NCBI GenBank assembly: GCA_946410375.1
Contig: CAMKAB010000074.1
Location: forward strand, 1 to 5,423
Length of the DNA: 5,423 nt
Source of the DNA: an uncultured Spirochaetaceae bacterium
GTDB taxonomy: Bacteria; Spirochaetota; Spirochaetia; Sphaerochaetales; Sphaerochaetaceae
Reading direction: 5' to 3'
The notes beneath the pieces are model-generated. The model was not told the DNA's origin and did not search any database. It was given only the letters and a program-made list of their open reading frames with translations. A program made the position numbers and the translations under genes. Positions 1 through 5,253 of the stretch are shown here, piece after piece. Numbering within the stretch: position 1 is the first letter of the stretch; the number at the start of each line of letters is the position of its first letter.

Positions 1-293
1 GTCTTGTGATGGTGGCATGAATCGAACTTGATTTCCCCGCTGGCGGCAAGCTTTTCGGCTTCTTCCACGGAATCGGCAAGCCCTTCGTAAATAAGTCCGC
101 CAATCACGGCGCCTTTTTGAGGTCCGCACATTTTCTCCCAGGTTACAGGAGGTCCCGAATGGAGGATTGTTTTCTTATCCATACCCGGAATTATTTCACC
201 GGCTGTGGACATTCCAACAAGTGTCGGCTGTGCTTTAAGAATGCGATGAAGCACTTCTTTGTTAGCAGCAGCAATTTTTTCGCCCAATGACAT
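1..293 (-). CDS. allG: DUF1116 / AllG (YlbE)-like protein, N-terminal part, cut by window edge
   Basis: The first 97 codons are present; the gene runs off the left edge, so no stop is visible. The translation matches the start of the DUF1116 family as I remember it from E. coli YlbE: a short helix around VLHRILKAQP (residues 14-23), then AGEIIPGM (31-38), TILHSGPP (42-49), the CGPQKGAVIGGLIYEG block (56-71) and a Cys-His-His-His cluster at 93-96, where E. coli has a Cys-His-His. In E. coli the homologue is one of three proteins (AllF, AllG, AllH) reported as necessary for oxamate carbamoyltransferase; its individual role is not settled. The ATG at 293 is preceded by AAGGAG at 306-301 with 7 bases between, so the start is well supported. 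It follows the small FdrA-domain gene by 78 bases, probably in the same transcript. No signal peptide is visible, so it is presumably cytoplasmic. The family call is confident; substrate specificity is inferred. Confidence 0.88.
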   Translation of the reverse strand, partial: MSLGEKIAAANKEVLHRILKAQPTLVGMSTAGEIIPGMDKKTILHSGPPVTWEKMCGPQKGAVIGGLIYEGLADSVEEAEKLAASGEIKFDSCHHHK

Positions 294-314
294 AACTAGA
301 CTCCTTTATTTATT

Positions 315-335
315 TTCACCCGCATAACGGATGAA
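315..335 (-). other. Intercistronic hairpin upstream of the DUF1116 gene
   Basis: On the minus-strand transcript, TTCATCCG and CGGGTGAA flank the loop TTATG, giving an 8-bp stem with one G-U pair. It lies within the 78-base gap between the 58-residue gene and the DUF1116 gene, about 8 bases upstream of the AAGGAG ribosome site. It is followed by an A-rich stretch rather than U residues, so it does not look like an intrinsic terminator. A role in mRNA processing, stability or translation of the next gene is possible but unproven. Confidence 0.4.
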
Positions 336-371
336 TTAGTTTAAAAATTTATTCAGCCGCTTTTTTCCCGA

Positions 372-548
372 TTACTCGAGCAGACTGAGCATATTCGCAA
401 GTTTTTCGTTTCCTCCCGCCACCGGTTTCCAGTCTACGTGTATTGTGCTGAAACCCTGCTTCTTCATGTCCTGATAGAAGGTGTCAACTCCCAAACTTAC
501 AATTATCAGTTCTTTTTCAAACAATTCGTTCAATCTTGATTTCGCCAT
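372..548 (-). CDS. Small stand-alone FdrA C-terminal-domain protein (58 aa)
   Basis: This is a 58-codon gene. The translation has ELIIVSLGVDTFYQDMKKQG at residues 13-32, HVDWKPVAGGNEKL at 37-50 and a leucine-rich end. It closely resembles the last ~50 residues of E. coli FdrA as I recall them (a V-I-N-I-G-L-R-S-F block, then W-S-P-V-A-G-G-N-K-K-L-A). In E. coli that region is part of the FdrA chain; here it is a separate gene. The start is supported by AGGAGGT at 562-556, 7 bases before the ATG, which overlaps the FdrA stop codon and suggests translational coupling and near-equal dosage. The reading frame is the same as fdrA, with only UAG between them. It probably associates with FdrA as a small subunit of the carbamoyltransferase complex. 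The residues suggest one short alpha/beta unit with no membrane segment. Function beyond domain homology is inferred. Confidence 0.85.
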   Translation of the reverse strand: MAKSRLNELFEKELIIVSLGVDTFYQDMKKQGFSTIHVDWKPVAGGNEKLANMLSLLE

Positions 549-555
549 GTTCCGT

Positions 556-562
556 ACCTCCT
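556..562 (-). promoter_or_regulatory. Ribosome binding site of the small FdrA-domain gene, overlapping the fdrA stop
   Basis: AGGAGGT shares its first two bases with the UAG stop of fdrA (563-561) and sits 7 bases before the ATG at 548. This strong site indicates that the small ORF is started independently or by a ribosome terminating on fdrA, rather than only being reached by stop-codon readthrough. Confidence 0.75.
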
Positions 563-2120
563 ATCTGTTTTCAAGCTCTTTCAGTATTTTCATTGCGAGG
601 TGAATGGCCTGTGCGTTATTCGGCATAACCATCGCACCTGAATTTCTCAACGTATCTCTTGACTTTGTAAGACCTTGGAAGTCCTTTTCCGTACCGCAGA
701 CGGAAGCGATATAAGTTATATGTCTGCCTTGAGATTCGGCGATTTTCTGCGCTTTTACCATCGCTTCGGCAAGGTCTGTGGCAGGATCGTCGCAGGAACC
801 GTAGCCGATGACGCAGTCCAATACAACAATCGCCACTTCCGGATCGTTTCCTTCCCTGATAATTCTTTCAACTCTGATAGAAGTATCTATCATCGGATGA
901 GGTCTGCCTCTGGTGAATTCATCGTCTCCGAAATCCAGACAGGTGTGCTCCCGGCTGATATCTTTGTTTTCGATTTGGTTTTCCGGTTTCAGGGGAATAT
1001 TTGAATAAATATCGCCGAGCTGGTGAATCATGATTTTTATAGCTTCATCGCAAAGCGTTCCGCCGGAGTAGAAACCTCTGAAATACTTTTGAGTCGGCGC
1101 ATACTTCGCAATTTCGTCTTTTACAAATTTTTCAGCAGCTTCCTCGCCGATATCAAATCCTTCAAAGGTAACGGGAGTCTCTCCGCGCGATAGAGCCACG
1201 ATTTTTCGTGCGGAGTCTTCCAGGGAAACCGCTCCGACAAGTCCCATGTCCTCAACTTCCTGAGGATTTCCTCCGATAAAGAACACAACCGCCGGTTTTC
1301 CTCCGTCCTTGATTTTTTTGAGCATTTTCGTCTGAGTGTCCTTTCCCGGCGGTTTCGCTATGCAGAGGATAACTTTTGTGGAAGGATCGTTGATAAGCGC
1401 GTCAAGTTCCATATTATACATCAAACCGCCGATTTCATCTTTGAGATCACGCCCGCCCGTACCGAGAGCCTGGGTGATACCCGCACCCATTTGGTCTATA
1501 ATGCATGTGACTTCCTGAAGCCCGGTTCCGGAGGCTGCAACAATTCCGATATCACCTTTGCTTACAACATTGGCAAATGCGAGAGGAACGTGGTTCACGA
1601 TAGCGGTTCCGCAATCAGGTCCCATCATGAGGAGTCCCTTAGCCACCGCTTTTTCTTTCAGCTTTTTTTCATCTTCAAGAGAAACATTGTCGGAGAAAAG
1701 CATTACGTTGATATCTTTATCAAGACACTCGTGAGCCACTCCTGCTGCATATTTCCCCGGTACGGAAATGAGTGCGAGATTAAGATCCGGATCAATTTTC
1801 AAAGCCGATTCCAGAGTCGGCGGGTAATAATTCGCAATACTGATTTCCTTCTTTTTGTTAAGCAGTTCATCAACTTTTGCTATGGCGGTCTTCATTACAT
1901 CTTCTGTTTCGCATTCCACAGCCACAAAGAAATCATTACCGGTGATAGCATCCAGTTCGGGAGAGTTCAGCTTGATGTTATGGCTTATTTCCTTGTTGAG
2001 ATCCGTTCCCATTCCGACCAGCGCTTCCTTTACTCCCGGAAGCTTTTTCAGGTCTTTAGAGATAATCATAAGCGTAACCGAATCATAATAAGCATTCTTT
2101 CTAATTTCTAACTTGACCAC
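561..2120 (-). CDS. allF: FdrA/AllF-like protein, oxamate carbamoyltransferase subunit, lacking the C-terminal tail domain
   Basis: The protein has 519 residues when started at the GTG at 2120, giving MVKLEIRKNAYYDSVTLM, the usual FdrA N-terminus. Its fold resembles the succinyl-CoA synthetase alpha chain: GPDCGT at 167-172, the ASGTG nucleotide-type loop at 196-200, GTGGRDL at 220-226 and MGLVGAV at 292-298. The second half has YSGGTL (351-356), DFGDDEFTRGRPHPMID (396-412) and VVLDCVIGYG (432-441), all typical of FdrA. The catalytic phospho-histidine of true CoA ligases (in MGHAGA) is Leu294 here, which argues against acyl-CoA synthetase chemistry despite common annotations. The E. coli homologue (555 aa) is one of three genes reported to encode oxamate carbamoyltransferase, which acts on oxalurate/oxamate and carbamoyl phosphate in allantoin breakdown. 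The chain here ends about 50 residues early, and the missing tail is encoded by the next gene. Alternative starts are GTG 2165 and ATG 2126. It is presumably cytoplasmic. Confidence 0.92.
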   Translation of the reverse strand: MVKLEIRKNAYYDSVTLMIISKDLKKLPGVKEALVGMGTDLNKEISHNIKLNSPELDAITGNDFFVAVECETEDVMKTAIAKVDELLNKKKEISIANYYPPTLESALKIDPDLNLALISVPGKYAAGVAHECLDKDINVMLFSDNVSLEDEKKLKEKAVAKGLLMMGPDCGTAIVNHVPLAFANVVSKGDIGIVAASGTGLQEVTCIIDQMGAGITQALGTGGRDLKDEIGGLMYNMELDALINDPSTKVILCIAKPPGKDTQTKMLKKIKDGGKPAVVFFIGGNPQEVEDMGLVGAVSLEDSARKIVALSRGETPVTFEGFDIGEEAAEKFVKDEIAKYAPTQKYFRGFYSGGTLCDEAIKIMIHQLGDIYSNIPLKPENQIENKDISREHTCLDFGDDEFTRGRPHPMIDTSIRVERIIREGNDPEVAIVVLDCVIGYGSCDDPATDLAEAMVKAQKIAESQGRHITYIASVCGTEKDFQGLTKSRDTLRNSGAMVMPNNAQAIHLAMKILKELENR

Positions 2121-2128
2121 TTGCATTT

Positions 2129-2135
2129 CCTCCTT
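2129..2135 (-). promoter_or_regulatory. Ribosome binding site deciding the fdrA start
   Basis: AAGGAGG lies exactly 8 bases before the GTG at 2120. It would be only 2 bases before the ATG at 2126 and lies downstream of the GTG at 2165, so it favours the 2120 start. The resulting N-terminus also matches the family better than the longer version. Confidence 0.65.
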
Positions 2136-2187
2136 CATTGTCGGAAAATCAAAAGCCGTATTCACACGCTTTTAGAATCCTCTTTAT

Positions 2188-2193
2188 ATTATA
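2188..2193 (-). promoter_or_regulatory. Possible internal -10 element upstream of fdrA
   Basis: A perfect TATAAT lies in the very AT-rich 111-base gap between the DUF2877 gene and fdrA, about 68 bases before the GTG start. The best -35 candidate at 17-18 bases spacing (AGAACA/GAACAA) matches the consensus poorly, so this may be a weak secondary promoter or only AT-rich chance. The gap has no T-rich terminator, so read-through from the upstream gene is still expected. Confidence 0.25.
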
Positions 2194-2231
2194 TATGATA
2201 AAATGTATTCTTGTTCTTTTCACATGATTTT

Positions 2232-3263
2232 TTATCGCTTACTAACAGAATATGCCTTGTAAAATGCATATGAAGCAAATAAAAAACCGGTTAAAATATC
2301 GGTTCCCGAAGAAGAACCGAAGTCCAAAACCCTTGTCGCTTTGCTTAATAATTCGTTCTCTGAGCAGTCAGCTTTAAAAAGGCTGAGCGACAATTCAATA
2401 ATCGAGCGTGATAAGCATCCGCGACTTGCCTGCTTGATGAAAGATCCGCTAATCGTGTTTGTTTTTTTTACGTTCAATGCGGCGCATTCACCGATTCTTC
2501 CCGCTGTTTCTCTTGTTATGAGCCCTTCCGATGCAAGGGTGAAAACAGCGGCTAAAACACCTGTTATGAAATCATCTCCGGACGGGGTAAGCCCGGGACC
2601 CGCTCCTGTTATCTTTCCGAAGTGATTTTCCATTAGGACAAATCTGTCGCATACGCTGCAGTCTTCCGGTGATGCGCGGAATATCTCTTCCGTATACGGC
2701 GTTATCAGTTTGTTATCGCAACGGAAAACGCGGATGATATCTTTCTCCAGATCTTCCGTTCTTCCTTTAAGAAAAGCGGACCAGATATTTTGTTGCACGC
2801 TTCCGTCCGTGCATAGCAGAGGTAAAACTCCGCCCGGATTTCCGTTCTGTAAAACAAATTTTTCGATTACCGAAATCCGCGAAAAAACATCCTCCGGTTT
2901 TGCTTTTTCGGAAGAGATTTTTTTGCTTCCGACAATTAAAATATCGCAATCCGTAATACCCGCATCTGAAAAATCAAAAGAAACATCCGAAGCCGTTATT
3001 CTTTTTTCCGAAAAAGAGACCTCGCATAGTCCTCCCTGACGTATGCCGAGTTCTTCAAAATCAGTTTCCTCTGCGGAAACAATGCTTAAAGGGAAAACAT
3101 CCCTTCCTTTTGATAAAATAGTGATTAAATCATCGCCGCACTGTATGTTTAAAGCGTGAGCAAAAACGGAATGAACGGAAAAATCTCTTTTTTCCATGGC
3201 TCCGAGGAAGGAAAGAGCCTCGGCGGAGATGTCCGAACATTTGATCATCCTTTTTTCGCACAT
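2232..3263 (-). CDS. allH: DUF2877 / AllH (YlbF)-like protein
   Basis: The product has 343 residues and belongs to the DUF2877 family. The N-terminal SVHSVFAHALNI (29-40) precedes a beta-rich stretch. The family signature GAGPGLTPSGDD is at 220-231. It is followed by a Lys-Thr-Asn/Ser block (267-273) and a glycine/serine-rich GSSSGTDILTGFLFA segment (316-330). E. coli YlbF (AllH) is about 271 residues, so this version is longer, mostly in the region before the signature. It is cysteine-rich (12 Cys) with a Cys-x-x-Cys at 202-205, whose role is unknown. In E. coli it is one of three proteins reported to form oxamate carbamoyltransferase; which subunit holds the active site I cannot say. The start is uncertain: ATG 3263 has almost no Shine-Dalgarno sequence, and ATG 3248 (residue 6) has AAAAAAGG directly against it. 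It lies 224 bases after the amidase and may have its own promoter. Confidence 0.88.
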   Translation of the reverse strand: MCEKRMIKCSDISAEALSFLGAMEKRDFSVHSVFAHALNIQCGDDLITILSKGRDVFPLSIVSAEETDFEELGIRQGGLCEVSFSEKRITASDVSFDFSDAGITDCDILIVGSKKISSEKAKPEDVFSRISVIEKFVLQNGNPGGVLPLLCTDGSVQQNIWSAFLKGRTEDLEKDIIRVFRCDNKLITPYTEEIFRASPEDCSVCDRFVLMENHFGKITGAGPGLTPSGDDFITGVLAAVFTLASEGLITRETAGRIGECAALNVKKTNTISGSFIKQASRGCLSRSIIELSLSLFKADCSENELLSKATRVLDFGSSSGTDILTGFLFASYAFYKAYSVSKR

Positions 3264-3278
3264 GTTATTTTTTCAACG

Positions 3279-3302
3279 ATTATACGTATACGGCGTATAC
3301 GC
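3279..3302 (-). promoter_or_regulatory. Nested GTATAC palindromes at a TATAAT box, candidate operator/promoter of the DUF2877 gene
   Basis: Three perfect palindromes lie side by side or overlap: TATACGTATA (3281-3290), CGTATACG (3285-3292) and GCGTATACGC (3293-3302). Together they include a 7-bp inverted repeat CGTATAC-GGC-GTATACG at 3285-3301. On the minus strand a perfect TATAAT (3284-3279) overlaps the first palindrome, 15 bases before the ATG at 3263. No good -35 element is seen. GTATAC cores are common in binding sites of GntR-family repressors, so a repressor site over a promoter is a reasonable inference. The implied 5' leader is only about 8 bases, which would fit the lack of a Shine-Dalgarno sequence. 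Confidence 0.4.
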
Positions 3303-3336
3303 GACTTTAAGCGGGAAACTATCCGTTTATTCAGAA

Positions 3337-3349
3337 GTCGGATTCCGAC
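3337..3349. promoter_or_regulatory. GTCGGA-T-TCCGAC dyad
   Basis: A perfect 6-bp inverted repeat with a one-base centre lies in the amidase/DUF2877 gap, about 74 bases upstream of the DUF2877 start. A one-base spacer cannot form an RNA hairpin loop without opening the stem, so a protein-binding site is more likely than an RNA element. No regulator is identified. Confidence 0.25.
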
Positions 3350-3379
3350 GGTTTGCCGCTAATCAGAGCACCTGAGCCA

Positions 3380-3473
3380 TTAAAACCCGAAGCTTTAAGA
3401 AAAGCCGGCAAATTGCCTCGTTCATCGTCGTTCCGCTTTTTCTTCCTTAATAATCAGCTTCGGTGCGTTTTAA
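3380..3473. repeat. 94-base imperfect inverted repeat between the amidase and DUF2877 genes
   Basis: The left arm 3380-3405 pairs with the right arm 3435-3473 in four exact blocks: TTAAAAC/GTTTTAA (7), CCGAAGCT/AGCTTCGG (8), TTAAG/CTTAA (5) and AAAAGC/GCTTTT (6). That is 26 paired bases around a 29-base loop. The left arm is uninterrupted, while the right arm has extra TGC (3464-3466), TAATC (3451-3455) and TCTTC (3441-3445). Weaker pairing continues outward to about 3372 and 3479 (CTGAGCC against CTGCCGG). It starts 15 bases after the amidase stop. There is no T run after either arm, so it is not a standard terminator. It could be an mRNA-stabilising stem-loop or a small interspersed palindromic repeat. 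Confidence 0.6.
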
Positions 3474-3487
3474 CCGGCAGTTGAAAT

Positions 3488-4951
3488 CTATTCCAATACC
3501 GGAGGTCGTCTCAAAGATGAAGCGCACTCAAAACCGAACCCTATTTCAATCAACGTTCCCTCGTCGAAAGGACGTCCGAGGATTTCAAGCCCCACGGGGA
3601 CGCCGATCGGCGCCTCCGCCGTTTTTTCGGAAAAACCTCCCGGCACGACAACGGATGGATATCCGGTAACCGAACCGAGAGCACCGTTTCTCTGCCTCTG
3701 GGATGCTCCCGTCTTGCATACAAGCCTCTGCTGATGAGGGTAAATAAATGCGCTTACATCATATTTATCCATCAGTTCAAGAACCTGTTTCTGAAGATCC
3801 TTCCTGAGTTCTAAACGCTCTTTGTAATACGGCGCATTTATATCGAGTAAATTCGCCTGTTTTAAATTTTCTTCTATGTCGGGACTGTACTTTCCGCCGG
3901 CCAAAATCTCATCTATGGAATGAACCGGGGCTTTATCTCCGAAAGAAGAGAGATATTTCCCGAGATGCGCTTTAAGATCATGTATATGGACGCTTATGTC
4001 TTTTACCAGATGGGTTGAATCGATTGTCTCCTCAATTTCAATAAGCTCGGCTCCGTTTTCCCTAAAAATTCTAAAGCAGTTTTCCATACACGCATTAACG
4101 CTCTTATGTTCAAGGCCGTTACCCATGAAGCTTCTTAAAACACCGATTCTGCGTCCTTTTAAACCGTCTTTATTGAGATACTTTTCATACGTGTCGGGAA
4201 TTTTTCCGTTTGAAGCTTCCGTGAGAGCGTCTTCCTTGTCGTAGCCCGCAATAACATCCAACACCTTAACAGCATCGGTAAGAGTTCGGGCAAGAGGCCC
4301 TGCGGTGTCCTGAGTGAGAGAGTAGGGCACGATCCCTGTTCTGCTCACTAGACCCATGGTCGGGCGTATCCCGCAAAGACTGTTTGCAGAAGAGGGGGAG
4401 CGGATAGAATTTATCGTGTCAGTTCCGATTCCGGCAAGTCCGAAGTTCGCCGCAAGACCCGCACCGGTTCCGCCGGAAGAACCTCCGGGAGTCCTCGTAT
4501 GATCGTACGGATTATAGGTCTGTCCTAAAACGGAACTCACCGTTTCTCCCCATACTGCAAATTCATGTAAATTGGTTTTTGCAATGATAATCGCGCCTGC
4601 TTCGCGAAGTCTCTTCACAATGAACGCATCGCGGAAAGTTTCCCAATTTTCCAGGCTTTTAGAGCCTGCCGTGGTGGGCATATCCGATGTTTCAACATTA
4701 TCCTTCAGGAGTATCGGAACACCGAACAGCTTTCCCGTGATTCCGTTTGTCCTGAATTCCTCGTCTTTTTTTCTTGCTTCCTGCAGGGCTTTCGGGTTTA
4801 CGAGAATAACGGCGTTGAGGTTAGCGTTTTCTTTGTCGTACTTGTTAATTCTGTTAAGGTAATAGGAGGTTAGAGCTTCGCACGTTGTTTCTCCAGACCG
4901 TAACGCATTATGAAAAGAGTTTATCGTGGTTTCAAAAAAATCAAATGCCAT
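3488..4951 (-). CDS. Amidase-signature family hydrolase
   Basis: A 487-residue amidase-signature enzyme, normal length for the family and with no signal peptide, so cytoplasmic. The Ser-cisSer-Lys triad is intact: Lys83 in VPILLKDNVETSDMPTTAGS, cis-Ser158 in GGSSGG (156-161) and the nucleophile Ser182, 24 residues later as in fatty acid amide hydrolase. The nucleophile sits in GTDTINSIRSPSSAN, where the usual Gly-Gly before Ser-Ile-Arg is Ile-Asn; a bacterial/fungal subfamily with Val-Asn or Ile-Asn at this point is familiar to me. CGIRPT (193-198) and TQDTAGPLAR (213-222) follow as expected. The family cleaves carboxamides to acid plus ammonia. In this cluster a ureido or oxamate-type amide is a plausible substrate, but that is inference. 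No GatB or GatC partner is present, so GatA is unlikely. The ATG has GGAGG at 4961-4957, 5 bases upstream. It is probably the first gene of the minus-strand unit. Confidence 0.9.
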   Translation of the reverse strand: MAFDFFETTINSFHNALRSGETTCEALTSYYLNRINKYDKENANLNAVILVNPKALQEARKKDEEFRTNGITGKLFGVPILLKDNVETSDMPTTAGSKSLENWETFRDAFIVKRLREAGAIIIAKTNLHEFAVWGETVSSVLGQTYNPYDHTRTPGGSSGGTGAGLAANFGLAGIGTDTINSIRSPSSANSLCGIRPTMGLVSRTGIVPYSLTQDTAGPLARTLTDAVKVLDVIAGYDKEDALTEASNGKIPDTYEKYLNKDGLKGRRIGVLRSFMGNGLEHKSVNACMENCFRIFRENGAELIEIEETIDSTHLVKDISVHIHDLKAHLGKYLSSFGDKAPVHSIDEILAGGKYSPDIEENLKQANLLDINAPYYKERLELRKDLQKQVLELMDKYDVSAFIYPHQQRLVCKTGASQRQRNGALGSVTGYPSVVVPGGFSEKTAEAPIGVPVGLEILGRPFDEGTLIEIGFGFECASSLRRPPVLE

Positions 4952-5147
4952 ATCACCCTCCGAAAAACGTCCGGTTAGAAAGAAACTTTCAAAACTCGCA
5001 TTTAAGAATTAAACAGGATTCATGAAAGTAATTTTGCTTTTCCTCATTCGTTGAAAAATCGGTTGCACTCCGGCTGTTCGCTTTTTTTACATTTCAACCG
5101 AAATATTTCTTATACTTCTTAAAGATTTTCCAATCTCTCCATATACT

Positions 5148-5165
5148 ATTATCTTTTCAGATAAT
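5148..5165. promoter_or_regulatory. Perfect dyad ATTATCT-N4-AGATAAT, candidate operator
   Basis: Seven-base arms flank a four-base centre (TTTC on the plus strand, GAAA on the minus strand). The right half on the minus strand contains the GATAAT -10 box of the amidase promoter, so a protein bound here would block RNA polymerase. Because the predicted start lies downstream of it, the dyad would not be in the transcript and an RNA-hairpin role is less likely. Confidence 0.4.
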
Positions 5166-5177
5166 TCCAGCTGTAAA
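5148..5177 (-). promoter_or_regulatory. Candidate sigma-70-type promoter of the amidase operon
   Basis: On the minus strand TTTACA (5177-5172) and GATAAT (5153-5148) are separated by 18 bases; each differs from the consensus by one base. This is the best promoter match in the divergent spacer. It predicts a transcription start near 5141 and a leader of about 190 bases before the amidase ATG. The -10 falls in a perfect dyad, suggesting regulation at this point. Confidence 0.5.
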
Positions 5178-5228
5178 TGGTATTAGTAATAAAAAAATTT
5201 TGATTTTCAGAATATTCTTTGTTACCAT

Positions 5229-5253
5229 TAACAAAATGTTGTAACATTTGTTA
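5229..5253. promoter_or_regulatory. AAATGTT-GT-AACATTT dyad upstream of the regulator gene
   Basis: Perfect 7-bp arms (5234-5240 and 5243-5249) with a two-base centre extend to TAACAAAATGTT / AACATTTGTTA with a single-base indel, ending 66 bases before the regulator ATG. A weak plus-strand promoter can be drawn with TTGTAA (5239-5244) as -35 and TGATAT (5263-5268) as -10, spacing 18, which would place the dyad over the -35. Autoregulation is a reasonable but unproven reading. Confidence 0.4.

Noticed and set aside
561..563. UAG at the end of fdrA as a pyrrolysine or recoded codon
   Set aside because: UAG also ends the amidase gene in a normal way, a strong ribosome site overlaps this stop, and the next ATG follows at once. 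A real stop with coupled re-initiation explains it better.
675..1004. 109-codon plus-strand open frame, and similar plus-strand frames at 2341-2625, 2710-3039, 3463-3669, 3996-4244 and 4572-4862
   Set aside because: All overlap confident minus-strand genes on the opposite strand and show no family resemblance.
1491..2111. 206-codon open frame on the plus strand opposite fdrA
   Set aside because: It lies wholly antisense to a clearly conserved gene, and its translation has no recognisable domain. It is a shadow of the codon pattern on the other strand.
2121..2165. Longer fdrA start at the GTG at 2165
   Set aside because: It adds 15 residues before the family-like N-terminus and ignores the AAGGAGG at 2135-2129, which is ideally spaced for the GTG at 2120.
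3156..3362. 68-codon plus-strand frame reaching into the amidase/DUF2877 gap
   Set aside because: It overlaps the DUF2877 start region on the other strand, is rich in Arg and Ile from palindromic DNA, and has no clear ribosome site or relatives that I recognise.
3400..3425. Intrinsic terminator after the amidase (GGCAATTTGCC followed by GGCTTTTCTT on the minus strand)
   Set aside because: The usable stem is only about 3 bp with a real loop, and the T tract is interrupted. It is better described as part of the larger inverted repeat.
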